64,000 nt of DNA. Origin: Propionibacteriaceae bacterium UBA6238. Its GTDB lineage: Bacteria; Actinomycetota; Actinomycetes; Propionibacteriales; Propionibacteriaceae. The translations under genes and the position numbers were made by a program. This document shows, piece by piece, positions 43,536-52,290 of this stretch (positions are counted from its first letter, which is position 1; each line of letters begins with the position of its first letter). The DNA is taken from positions 11,614 through 75,613 of the forward strand of contig DJWE01000071.1 of the NCBI GenBank assembly GCA_002441465.1, given 5' to 3'. The notes below the pieces were generated by a model. It was not told where the DNA came from. It saw nothing but the letters and a program-made list of their open reading frames with translations, and ran no database searches.

Positions 43536-45782
43536 ATGCCCCCGAACGCCCAGCCGGCGCGCGCCGCGCCCGCGTCACCGGTCGCCAGGTCGATCAGACG
43601 GCCGGCTGCACTCCCCGATCGCGCGGAGCCAGGCCCGCACGCAGGACCGGATCTCCCCTTGATCGATCGGGAGCTGGGCGAGGCCGGGCGGGCCGTGCCG
43701 TGCCATCCGCAGCCCGCAGAGCTCCGGGAGGAGCACTCGTGGCCCGATGGCGTCGGGCCACGGTCACTGGCGGGCCTGCCGGAATGGCTCCCGCGGATTG
43801 CGCTGGCCGACCGGGTCGACGACGACCTGTTGCGGATGGCCGCCGCGAGCGCGGGGGCTCCGCTCGATCACGCCCAACTCGACGACCTGTGGCGCCGACT
43901 GGGCCGGGCCGGCCTGTTGACTCCCGCGGGCTCCGGTCCTGAGCCACACTCCCTGAAGCCGGGCGTACGCGAGTTCATGCTCGCCCACCTCGACCACACC
44001 CCGGGCAGGCTGGCCCGCGTCCGCCACGAACTGCTGATGGCCGGCCTCCAGCTGAGCGCCCCGGGCACCGGTTCGCAGCTGATTCGGTGGGCATGGCAGG
44101 CCGCCGACTGGAGCGCGCTGGAACTGCTCCTGCTACACCTGCCGCCGGAGTTCGAGCCGCCTCCACTCGACCCGCGACTGTGGATGACCCGGATCCCCAG
44201 ACAGGCGCGCCTGGCCCATCCCCTGCTCAGTCTCCCGCACGCCGCGGCCAGCGCCATCGACGCGTCCCGTCGACGCGATGGGACGCGGCCCGAACTGGAT
44301 CTGGGCGTGTACACCGGAAGCCTGCTGCGGGAAGGCGGCCAGCTGCACTCGGGCTGGCGGCGTCACAGCGACATCAACGCGGTCACGGTCGCCGGCGCGC
44401 TCTGGATGATCAGCCAGGCCGCCGTCAGCGGCTCGACCGGCGATCCGCGCAGGGACGCTGCGTGGGCGACTCACCGGGAGCTCGAGCAGGTCCTCAGCGA
44501 ACGCAGTCGCACCGGCCCCTTGCCCGCCAGCACGTCCCTGGCGATCTTCCACACCGCCTCCGCCGCCGTCGCAACCCTGCGCGCCGACTGGCGAGAGGTC
44601 CATAGCCACGCCGAACTGGCCATGCTGCTCTCGCCCGAATGCAGCGTCTTGGGATTCGTCGCGGCAAGCCTGCTGTCCGCCTCGAGCTTCTTCTCCGGCT
44701 CGCCGAACGGACGCCGTCGCGGCGAGGAGTTCCTGTCCACCCACATCGGTCATGCCTGCCTCACAGCCACCTGGATGAGCGGCCTCCTCGACTTCCCCCG
44801 AGCGTTCTCGGCGCTCCGCGACCTCGACCGGGCGGCAGCAGAGAGCGCGCTCAGCTCTCTCGGCGAGATCCCCGGGGCGCGCTGGTTCGACGACTCCCTC
44901 CTGATTCTGTGCGCCAAGGCCCAGGCTGGCATCCTCTGGCAGGACGCCGGTCAGGCACTGGCCGCCTTCGATGCCGCAATCGCCTCCCGAGGCGGCCTGG
45001 AAGCCATCCAGGACGCGGCACAGCCGCACCTGCTCCGATCACGGCTGGATCTCCTGGTGAACCTCGGCGACTTCGACCAGGCGGCCGGGCTCGCCGAGCA
45101 GCTGAAGGCTCTGGCCGGAATGTCGCTGGCGCGGGTTCCGACGGCTCGACTCCAGCTGTGCCGCGGCAACCTGAGTGAGGCCTGCGACCTCGCCGACGCG
45201 GGCCTCTACTCCGCCGAGCTTGCCGTCGCGGATCGAGCCGCACTGCACGTGATCAAGGCCGCTGCCGAGCTACTCGCTGGCAACAACGACGCGCTCGTGG
45301 ACCGTAGCGTGACCGCGGCGTGCGTGGTGTGCCAGGAGGGCGACACCGCGCTCCCATTCGCCCTGATCCCGCGACCGGTCATGGTCGCCCTCCTCGATCT
45401 GCATGCGCCGCACGCCGACGGCGCGCCCTGCTTCCTCCGCGCCCGGCTCGACCCGGACACCGTGTCGCAGTTGCGGCAGAGCTACGCTTCCGCGCGGAGC
45501 CCGATCCGGCTGACCCCCCGCGAGCGGAGCCTGCTTCCGCTCTTGGCCACGCCCGCGCCGCTCCGCGAGATCGCCGACGACCTGTTCTTGTCGGTCAACA
45601 CGGTCCGCAAACAAGTCGTGACCCTGCGAGCCAAGCTCGGCGCGAGGAACCGGTCGGAGCTGGTCGCCCGGGCGGCCGAGCTAGGGCTGGTCCACGGCGT
45701 TGCGTCCGGTGATCCCCTCCCCCACCCGGCCGAGAGGGCTTTGGGTACCGCAACTGGCTCGGTAATTCCCCCAACAAGGTGA
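43536..45782 (+). CDS. large LuxR-family transcriptional regulator, paralogue
   Basis: This protein has up to 748 residues and ends in a LuxR helix-turn-helix (LTPRERSLLPLLATPAPLRE, then FLSVNTVRKQVVTLRAKLGA, ~655-710) almost matching that of the divergent gene. A winged-helix-like part (DDLLRMAAASAGAPLDHAQL, ~95) precedes TPR-like helices; no nucleotide-binding motif. The start is uncertain: ATG 43536 has no ribosome site, and the first ~40 residues are Pro/Ala/Arg rich. A GAGGAG site at 43477 faces ATG 43492 in another frame, so a later start or an N-terminal frameshift are possible. Confidence 0.82.
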   Translation: MPPNAQPARAAPASPVARSIRRPAALPDRAEPGPHAGPDLPLIDRELGEAGRAVPCHPQPAELREEHSWPDGVGPRSLAGLPEWLPRIALADRVDDDLLRMAAASAGAPLDHAQLDDLWRRLGRAGLLTPAGSGPEPHSLKPGVREFMLAHLDHTPGRLARVRHELLMAGLQLSAPGTGSQLIRWAWQAADWSALELLLLHLPPEFEPPPLDPRLWMTRIPRQARLAHPLLSLPHAAASAIDASRRRDGTRPELDLGVYTGSLLREGGQLHSGWRRHSDINAVTVAGALWMISQAAVSGSTGDPRRDAAWATHRELEQVLSERSRTGPLPASTSLAIFHTASAAVATLRADWREVHSHAELAMLLSPECSVLGFVAASLLSASSFFSGSPNGRRRGEEFLSTHIGHACLTATWMSGLLDFPRAFSALRDLDRAAAESALSSLGEIPGARWFDDSLLILCAKAQAGILWQDAGQALAAFDAAIASRGGLEAIQDAAQPHLLRSRLDLLVNLGDFDQAAGLAEQLKALAGMSLARVPTARLQLCRGNLSEACDLADAGLYSAELAVADRAALHVIKAAAELLAGNNDALVDRSVTAACVVCQEGDTALPFALIPRPVMVALLDLHAPHADGAPCFLRARLDPDTVSQLRQSYASARSPIRLTPRERSLLPLLATPAPLREIADDLFLSVNTVRKQVVTLRAKLGARNRSELVARAAELGLVHGVASGDPLPHPAERALGTATGSVIPPTR

Positions 45783-45864
45783 TCCGCGCGCAGGAACCCG
45801 AGCATGCCGCGGCACTAGCCTGCCTCGCATCAGACCCCGCACCGTCGTCGGAGCGGAGATACGG

Positions 45865-46917
45865 GTGCGTAACACCATGGCCTCTGGCGAGCAGATCCAC
45901 CGCGACGCGCCGTCCGCGAGCAACGAACCCGCCCCACTGCCACGTCGTCGAGCACGCTCCCGACGGGTCGTGGTCATCGCCACGCTCCTCGCGAGCCTGA
46001 TCGTCGTTCCGATCGCGATCGCCGCCGCAGGTGCGTGGCAGGCGACCAACCTGCTGTCCTCGATCCCCCGCGACGAATCCTTCCTTCCGCTGCCGGAACC
46101 TGCAGTGACGACGCCCTCGGCACAAAGCTCTCCACTGAACATCCTGATCTGTGGGTCGGACACCACCGACGGCACCCGGGGACGCTGTGACGCCCTGCTG
46201 GTCGCGCACCTGAACGCGGACCGCGACCGACTTCATCTCGTCTCGCTGCCCAGGGACCTCTACGTCGCCATCCCCGGACATGGAAAGTCCAAGATCAACG
46301 CGGCCTACGCCTGGGGCGGCATGGCACTGACCGTGCGGACGGTCGAGCAACTCCTCGGCATCCGGATCGACCACGCCATCGCGATCGATTTCGAGGGCTT
46401 CGTGGCGTTGTCCGACCGGGTCGGGGGGATCACGTTCTGGAACGAGACGAACTCCGAGAACCTGGGCTTCCACTTTCGCCGGGGACAGATCACCCTACGC
46501 GGGGACGCCCTGCTGGCTTACGTACGGCAACGACGTGGGCTCTGCGGCGGGGACCTCGATCGGGCCCAGCGACACCGGATCGTGCTCAAGGCCTTGGCGC
46601 TCAAGCTGGGCAGTCCGGACAACCTGGCCGACCCCAAGGCTCTTGTCTCGATCCTCGATCGAATCAGAACGCTGGTCACCGTCGATGCTCGGCTCACCGA
46701 CGCCCGGATCCTCGAGATCGCAATGTCGCTGCAGCTGAGCAGCTCTGAGTCGATCGTCACCCTGCAGGCACCCGTGCGCGGTTTCGGAACGACCTCGTCC
46801 GGCGCCTCGATCGACCGGGTCGACCCGCTGCTCATGGCCGACCTCGCCGAGGCGTTCCAGACCGACGCCCTCCAGCATTACGTCGAGGCTCACGACGCGG
46901 ACGACTCACCGGGATAG
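45865..46917 (+). CDS. LytR-CpsA-Psr (LCP) family cell-wall polymer ligase
   Basis: This 350-residue protein has an N-terminal basic stretch, one membrane helix (VVVIATLLASLIVVPIAIAA, ~35-54) and an extracellular LCP domain with GSDTTDGTRGRCDALLVAHL (~97-116), SLPRDLYVAIPGHGKSKIN (~130-148) and the Arg-rich YVRQRRGLCGGDLDRAQRHR (~218). It transfers a lipid-linked polymer, probably the polysaccharide made by this locus, onto the cell wall. The GTG at 45865 or ATG at 45877 may be the start. Confidence 0.9.
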   Translation: MRNTMASGEQIHRDAPSASNEPAPLPRRRARSRRVVVIATLLASLIVVPIAIAAAGAWQATNLLSSIPRDESFLPLPEPAVTTPSAQSSPLNILICGSDTTDGTRGRCDALLVAHLNADRDRLHLVSLPRDLYVAIPGHGKSKINAAYAWGGMALTVRTVEQLLGIRIDHAIAIDFEGFVALSDRVGGITFWNETNSENLGFHFRRGQITLRGDALLAYVRQRRGLCGGDLDRAQRHRIVLKALALKLGSPDNLADPKALVSILDRIRTLVTVDARLTDARILEIAMSLQLSSSESIVTLQAPVRGFGTTSSGASIDRVDPLLMADLAEAFQTDALQHYVEAHDADDSPG

Positions 46918-47313
46918 GCCCCGGCGCGATCAACGCGGACACACGACACCGACGGGTCGCCCGGCGTCCCTCCCGAGGCCAGGTCCGAGGGGACGACCTG
47001 ACCCCGGGTTCGGAACGTCACGGGCACCGGTGTCCCGGCGTCCCGCGGCCGACACCACCATGACCCGCATCTGGCTCGGCACCAACGGGGACGAACGGCC
47101 GTGAGCGCAGCGGGTTGACACGGTGGCGGAGGCGCCCTGCCGCTCACCACCCGAGGACGGCCCGGCGACTCCAGCACCACTGTCCCGCCGCGTGTCCGGG
47201 CCCGTCGGATCGAGTCGGCAACTGGTCAGGACTTTGGTGCGCTCCCTGGTCAGGTCCGGACCCGTTCGCCCAACGGAGCCTGGCCAGGCCCGCCGCCGCG
47301 CTCGGGTCGCGGC
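46918..47313. other. 396-bp GC-rich spacer without a recognised gene
   Basis: The stretch between the convergent LCP gene and the FrhB-like gene has only short overlapping frames without recognisable domains, ribosome sites or coding character. No clear terminator, repeat or RNA fold was found. It may be a remnant of a lost gene. Confidence 0.5.
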
Positions 47314-48744
47314 TTACTCCGGTCTCGGCCGGTCGGGTAGTCCAGGCACAGCGCCGATCCCCAGCGCACGGGCGACTCGGGCCGCGCAGCCGCGCAGGCG
47401 GCGTCCGGCTCGCCGCACCGGCCCGGCCTCATAGCGGCGATACCGCCTGGCCTGACGCTGCATCACCGCGAGGAATCCCGCCAGATCGTCATGAGCGAGC
47501 GCGAGGGCGAACGCCGAGTGGCTGAGCTCGGCCATCACCCGACGATGCCGCACCAGCCGGGCGCGGCGCCGACCGCCGGCCCGACCCTCCGGCGGCACGC
47601 GCTTGACCGGCACCGGAAGCCCGCGCGCCAGGTCGTCAGCCAGCCGAACCGCGAGCCCGTCGCGTCGGTGCCGGAACCCGCCTGCCTGCGTAGCGACCGC
47701 CTCCGCCGCGGTGATCGGCTCCAGCTCGAGCTCCCCTTGGGCAGCGCCCTGCAGGAGAATCCCGTCGATCATCGGGTTGCGCGAGATCACCACATTCGTG
47801 CCCCTCGGATCCGCAGCGAACCGGGGCAACCACGCGTCGCCGAAGCTGACGTCCGCGGTCTCTGCCACGACGTCGTCGCACACGTTGCACGCCTCGGGCT
47901 GGAACGCGTTGTGACCCCAGTTGGCGCCGACCAGGTCACGGGTCGGTGCGCTCCGCCACTCCCGCTCCCCGGCAGCGCGGGCCGCGAAGAGGTAGTCGTT
48001 GGCCGGCCGGGACGGATCCTTGCGGCGGAAGTCGACCTCGGCGAGTTCCGCGGGCGCGATCCCGAGCTGCCAGGCCAGCGCCTCTGCATAGGCCTGGGTC
48101 TTCAGGTGCCCGCAGACGAGCCCGACGAAGACCACCAGCCGTCGAGCGATCAGCGGGTCCTCGCGACACAGCGCTCGGACGGCCTTGATGTAGCACGGGA
48201 CACCCACGATGGCGAACCTCGCCTCAGTGTGCGCGACGACCTGCAGGACCTCGGCCATCGTGGTGGCGAAGTACTGCGACCTGCGCCGGGTAGGCAGCTC
48301 ATCCGGCGAAGTGACGGCGTACCCGAACAGCTCACCCGGCGTCGGGCCGGGGCTACCGACCGTGATCACCGCGTCCACCACTCCAAGCTCGGCCAGGCGG
48401 CACAGCGTCCAGGTGGTCAGGCCGCCCGAGCTACTGGCGCGCAGCGCTGCCTCGTCGCGAACCCGACCGGCGAAGGTCCGGCTGAACCACCCCAGGCGCG
48501 AATCGTGCTGCAGGCCGTCCGAGGGATGGGGCACGCCAAGGACGTCCTCGTTCGGAGCCTCGTCGGAGAAGGGGCAGACCCGACTGGCCGCGCGGCGAGC
48601 CTGCGGCGACGCAGCCGAGAGGTCCGCCCGGTAGAGCCGGCGATCGCCCAACTGCACCGTGATCTCGCCCTGCGATGCCAGCACGCAGGTACCGCAGCCG
48701 ATGCACCGTCCGGACGCCACCACCTGCTCGATCGGGTGATTCAC
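47314..48744 (-). CDS. FrhB/FdhB-like (coenzyme F420 hydrogenase beta subunit family) iron-sulfur protein of the polysaccharide locus
   Basis: This 476-residue protein has a ferredoxin-like Cys cluster GRCIGCGTCVLAS (~12-24) with a fourth Cys in SRVCPFSDE (~58), then FrhB N- and C-terminal domains (SSSGGLTTWTLCRLAELGVV, VGVPCYIKAVRALC, EACNVCDDVVAETADVSFGD). Such proteins in glycan clusters may reduce a sugar or flavin, but none here has a proven function. The GTG start overlaps the Wzx stop (GTGA, 48741-48744). It is the last gene of the operon. Its C-terminal ~110 residues are Arg rich and unlike the family. Confidence 0.85.
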   Translation of the reverse strand: MNHPIEQVVASGRCIGCGTCVLASQGEITVQLGDRRLYRADLSAASPQARRAASRVCPFSDEAPNEDVLGVPHPSDGLQHDSRLGWFSRTFAGRVRDEAALRASSSGGLTTWTLCRLAELGVVDAVITVGSPGPTPGELFGYAVTSPDELPTRRRSQYFATTMAEVLQVVAHTEARFAIVGVPCYIKAVRALCREDPLIARRLVVFVGLVCGHLKTQAYAEALAWQLGIAPAELAEVDFRRKDPSRPANDYLFAARAAGEREWRSAPTRDLVGANWGHNAFQPEACNVCDDVVAETADVSFGDAWLPRFAADPRGTNVVISRNPMIDGILLQGAAQGELELEPITAAEAVATQAGGFRHRRDGLAVRLADDLARGLPVPVKRVPPEGRAGGRRRARLVRHRRVMAELSHSAFALALAHDDLAGFLAVMQRQARRYRRYEAGPVRRAGRRLRGCAARVARALGIGAVPGLPDRPRPE

Positions 48745-50213
48745 CGTTTCTCCTCGCCTCGGGCCCGCACCGTCGCGAGCAGGTCGGCCGCGCTGCGCAC
48801 CTGGCGACGGGCGGAGGGGAACAACGCCGCCGCGACGAGCATGGCGAGGGTTCCCGCTGCAGCGGCTACCCCCACGGCCGCGACGGTGGACAGATCCGCG
48901 CAGGCCACCACCGTGCGAGCCGCGACGAGGCCACCGGCGAGCCCGGCGCTCAGGATCACCACGCCGTTGCGGGCGAACCGGGCCCAGGGAAGCCCGGCGC
49001 ACCGAGCCAACCAGGCGAGGTTGAGCGGCCAGCTGAGCGCGACCGCAGCCACGTAGCCCCAGGCGACCCCCTCCAGGCCGAATCCCGAACCGATCACGAT
49101 GAAGACCACGGACAGCGGCTTGGAGACCAGGTTGTACCGCAACAGGGCCCGGCTCTGCTCATGAACGATGAACGCCCAGTAGCTGACCTGGTTGAACACC
49201 GCGATCGCGCCGCCGATGGCCAAGATCTTGAATACCGCAACCGTGGCGTCCCAGCCCGGACCGAGCACAGCCGGCACCAGCCGATCCGCACAGCCGTAGG
49301 CGACGGCGAAGGCCCACACGACGATCGCCGCGACCAGGAACTGGATCCGCGCCAGCAGGTCGTTGACCTGGCGACCTTCCTCACGGCACCGCTGCAAGGT
49401 CGGCACCACCACCTGGGTCAGCGGGTCCAGGAGCCTCGAAGCCGGTGCGGTGAGGATCTGATAGGCGCGGTTGTAGAAGCCCAGCGCGTCCGCACCCAGC
49501 ACAGCCCCGACGATCACCGTGTCGGCGTTGCTCTGGGCGAAGGTGAGCAGGTAGGCCGCGCCGTACTCCGATCCCGCGCGGAACAGGCGGGCCGAATCGT
49601 GCCCGCGGCGAAATCGAACCGGACGCCATCGCGCCGCGACCCATCGCCAGAGGAGAGTGAACGCCGTGGCCACCAAGCTCTGCGCCACCAGTGCCCAGTA
49701 GCCGACGCCGCAGCGGGCGAGCGCGATCGCCACGGTCAGCCCGACCGCCTGCCCGACCAGGTCGCTGGCCACGAGGACGGCGAAGCGCAGGTTGCGGGCG
49801 AGGCCGATCTGGACCTGTGCCCCCACCCCGCCGAGAAGGATGACCACCGCGGACACCGGGACCACCGCAGCCAGCCTCGGCTCGGAGTACAGCGCGACCA
49901 GCAGCGGAGTCGACAGCGCAAGGACGAGCGCGGATCCGCCGGCCAGCCCGACGTTCACCCAGAACAGATTGGACGCCTGCTGGTGGGACAACCGCGCCGA
50001 CTGCAGCGCGGCCATCGGCATCCCGAAGTCCCGCAGCAAGGTGCCCAGCGCGATGAACACACCCACCATCGCGTAGACCCCGAAGTCGTCCGGGCCGAGC
50101 AGACGCGAGAGCACCACGACCGACACCAGTTGCAGGACCAGGCCCCCCGCACTCCCGGCCAGCGCCAGGCCGCCGGCCCTGGCTCCCCTACCGAGCGCGG
50201 TCTGGACGCTCAT
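48741..50213 (-). CDS. Wzx-like polysaccharide flippase (MATE/PST superfamily)
   Basis: This 490-residue protein has about 12-14 membrane segments and the PST family start LVLQLVSVVVLSRLLGPDDF (~25-44) and GMPMAALQSARLSHQQASNLFW. It would flip the lipid-linked repeat unit across the membrane. It overlaps the upstream glycosyltransferase by 26 bases and the downstream FrhB-like gene by 4, so all three are likely coupled in translation. Confidence 0.92.
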   Translation of the reverse strand: MSVQTALGRGARAGGLALAGSAGGLVLQLVSVVVLSRLLGPDDFGVYAMVGVFIALGTLLRDFGMPMAALQSARLSHQQASNLFWVNVGLAGGSALVLALSTPLLVALYSEPRLAAVVPVSAVVILLGGVGAQVQIGLARNLRFAVLVASDLVGQAVGLTVAIALARCGVGYWALVAQSLVATAFTLLWRWVAARWRPVRFRRGHDSARLFRAGSEYGAAYLLTFAQSNADTVIVGAVLGADALGFYNRAYQILTAPASRLLDPLTQVVVPTLQRCREEGRQVNDLLARIQFLVAAIVVWAFAVAYGCADRLVPAVLGPGWDATVAVFKILAIGGAIAVFNQVSYWAFIVHEQSRALLRYNLVSKPLSVVFIVIGSGFGLEGVAWGYVAAVALSWPLNLAWLARCAGLPWARFARNGVVILSAGLAGGLVAARTVVACADLSTVAAVGVAAAAGTLAMLVAAALFPSARRQVRSAADLLATVRARGEEKR

Positions 50214-51117
50214 GAGGTTCCCTCGGCGCGATCGGCATCCTGACCCCGTCCCGGATCCCGCGGACGAAGGCTGCGAGCTTGGGCCTGCGGTCGGTCTCGA
50301 ACAGGAGGGTCAAGGCGATCTGTTGGGGAATCTGCCAGATCCCCTCATGGGTCACTCCGATCCTCCGCCCGTACTTGCGGGTGAACAGGACCCGGTTGCG
50401 GGCCTTGAAGTAGCACCGGAAGGCGCTGTGACCGAAGCTGTAGAAGCGCTCGAGCCTCCACCGCCCGTCCAGGCCTTTGCGGGGCACCCGCAGCCAGGTG
50501 CGCTCCGCCCGGCCCACCTCGTGCAGCAGGAAGGTGTGGTTCGCGCGCGCGATCCGATGACCGGCGAGCAGGACGCGCTGGTTGAGGTCGTAGTCCACAT
50601 AGTCGATGAAGAACCCGGCGTCGAAGCAGCCCACCTCGAACAGCACCCGGAGACTGGTCAGGCAACCCGAGGTGATCGCCCCGCGCCGGGCGGCCTGGGT
50701 GTAGTACTCGACCCGAGGCAGGCAGAGGCGGTGGTACTCCGGCACCGTCATCTTGTTGCGATCGACGATGTATGGGGTCACCATCGCCGTCGAGGCGTCC
50801 GCGACGTCCAGCAGCTCGCGCACCATCCCTTCGGCGGCGACGCTGTCCTGATCGAGGGTGAGCAGCCAGCAGAACCCGTGGTCACGAGCCTGCGCCGCCA
50901 CCTGGTTCAAGGCCTCGGCGATTCCGACGTTGTCCGGGCTCCGGTGCACGATCAGGTTCGCGAACTCGCGTCCCAGGAGCTCGACCGCCTCGGCATTGCC
51001 CGAGCCGTTGTCGAACACCAGCACGGCCTCGACCTGCCCCGCGATGGCCGTCAGGTTCTGGCGAAGCCGATCCAGGTCGGGGTTGAAGGTCACCACTGCG
51101 GCGAGGGTTCGATTCAC
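50188..51117 (-). CDS. GT2 glycosyltransferase, rhamnosyltransferase-like
   Basis: This 309-residue GT-A enzyme has LAAVVTFNPDLDRLRQNL (~4-21), VFDNGSGN (~37) and the metal-binding segment WLLTLDQDSVAAEGM (~82-96), which resembles rhamnosyltransferases. FFIDYVDYDLNQRVLLAGHR (~165-184) is the acceptor-site region. It adds a sugar to the lipid-linked repeat unit. The GTG start overlaps the pyruvyltransferase stop (GTGA). Confidence 0.9.
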   Translation of the reverse strand: MNRTLAAVVTFNPDLDRLRQNLTAIAGQVEAVLVFDNGSGNAEAVELLGREFANLIVHRSPDNVGIAEALNQVAAQARDHGFCWLLTLDQDSVAAEGMVRELLDVADASTAMVTPYIVDRNKMTVPEYHRLCLPRVEYYTQAARRGAITSGCLTSLRVLFEVGCFDAGFFIDYVDYDLNQRVLLAGHRIARANHTFLLHEVGRAERTWLRVPRKGLDGRWRLERFYSFGHSAFRCYFKARNRVLFTRKYGRRIGVTHEGIWQIPQQIALTLLFETDRRPKLAAFVRGIRDGVRMPIAPREPHERPDRAR

Positions 51118-52280
51118 TGCGGGAGCCCTCCCGTCAGGGGCACCTCGTGCAGACCGAAACGCGCGAGGTAGTCCCAGAACTCCTCGCGCCGGGCGTCCAG
51201 CCGCGCTCGCCCCCGGGCGTAGTCGTGCGCGAGCAGGGATTCCAGTGACTGCTCGTCCCAGATGCGATCGGCGAGCGCGAGGCCACTCACGAGGGCGCCG
51301 ATCCGTCCGTTCATCCTGGCCCCCGACCCGTCCCTGCGGACGATCGCGAGCGGACGATCGAAAAGGAAGGAGAACACCGAGCCGTGGAAGGAATCGGTGA
51401 CGACCAGCGCTGCGTCCCGGACCAGCCCGAGGAACTCCGCCGGTCCGGTGGCCCACGCGGGCGTGCTTCGCCGCTGGGACAGCCACACGACCCGCAGCCC
51501 CGACGCTCGCGCCGTCGCGGCGATGTGCCGCCTGCGTTGGTCGCTGAACTCACCGAGTTCGTAGGCGAGCAGGTACGGCTGGCTCTCCTGCGGTGATCGG
51601 GCCACCGTCGACCAGAGCTCGGCGTCGAACAGGAGCGTCGGATCGACCAGCGTGGTCGCGGCCCTGCCCGGTGCCGGGTCGGGCAGGCTCGCCAGCCATT
51701 CGGACTCGCGCACTCCGAGGTGAGCGAACGGGGCGAGCCACCCGACGTAGTCGGAGGCCCACTCGGCAGGGATTCGGTCGTGACCAACGCTGGGAGCCAG
51801 CGCGAGACGCTCACCGGTTACGGCGAAGTCCAGGAACTGCCACCCGCCGAGTCCGTAGTCGTAGTTCCAGATCTGGTCGCCGCCGACGACGAAGCAGTCG
51901 TAGCACCCGCTCACGTCGAATCGCTGCGACACGGCCACGAAGCGCGGGCGAAGGAACTGGGTCGAGAAGCTCCGGAAGCGATCGCGCCGCAGGTCCAGGA
52001 TCCGGCTCGCCTCCCGATCCTGGTGCCGCAGCCGCGGCAGGCGAGCCGCGTGCAGCCGTTCACGAAGCCGGGCGGCCAGCTCCCCGCTGAACACCAGCCG
52101 CTTCAGCTTGGCCGGCAGCCGCGCCAGCCCGGCTCGCCTCAACTCGGCCCGTCCGCCGACGAACGCGATCAGGTCGACGCTCAGGCCGCAGCGCTCCAGG
52201 ACCCATCGACCGGCCAGGTTCACCAGGTGATTGCCATAGTTGACCTCGCCGTAGAGGACGACCAGAGCCGCGCGCCGCAT
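51114..52280 (-). CDS. polysaccharide pyruvyl transferase family protein
   Basis: This 388-residue protein has the family features YGEVNYGNHLVNLAGRWVL (~9-27), VVGGDQIWNYDYG (~118-130), LLAYELGEFSDQRRRH (~230) and DAALVVTDSFHGSVFSFLFD (~290-309). It attaches a pyruvate ketal to a sugar of the repeat unit, adding negative charge. A GTG at 52289, one base after the upstream stop, is an alternative start to the ATG at 52280. Confidence 0.9.
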   Translation of the reverse strand: MRRAALVVLYGEVNYGNHLVNLAGRWVLERCGLSVDLIAFVGGRAELRRAGLARLPAKLKRLVFSGELAARLRERLHAARLPRLRHQDREASRILDLRRDRFRSFSTQFLRPRFVAVSQRFDVSGCYDCFVVGGDQIWNYDYGLGGWQFLDFAVTGERLALAPSVGHDRIPAEWASDYVGWLAPFAHLGVRESEWLASLPDPAPGRAATTLVDPTLLFDAELWSTVARSPQESQPYLLAYELGEFSDQRRRHIAATARASGLRVVWLSQRRSTPAWATGPAEFLGLVRDAALVVTDSFHGSVFSFLFDRPLAIVRRDGSGARMNGRIGALVSGLALADRIWDEQSLESLLAHDYARGRARLDARREEFWDYLARFGLHEVPLTGGLPQ

Positions 52281-52290
52281 GGTCGCCACG

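Noticed and set aside
46890..47180. Small minus-strand frame in the gap after the LCP gene
   Set aside because: It overlaps the LCP gene end, has no start signal and its composition (Pro, Arg, Cys rich) looks non-coding.
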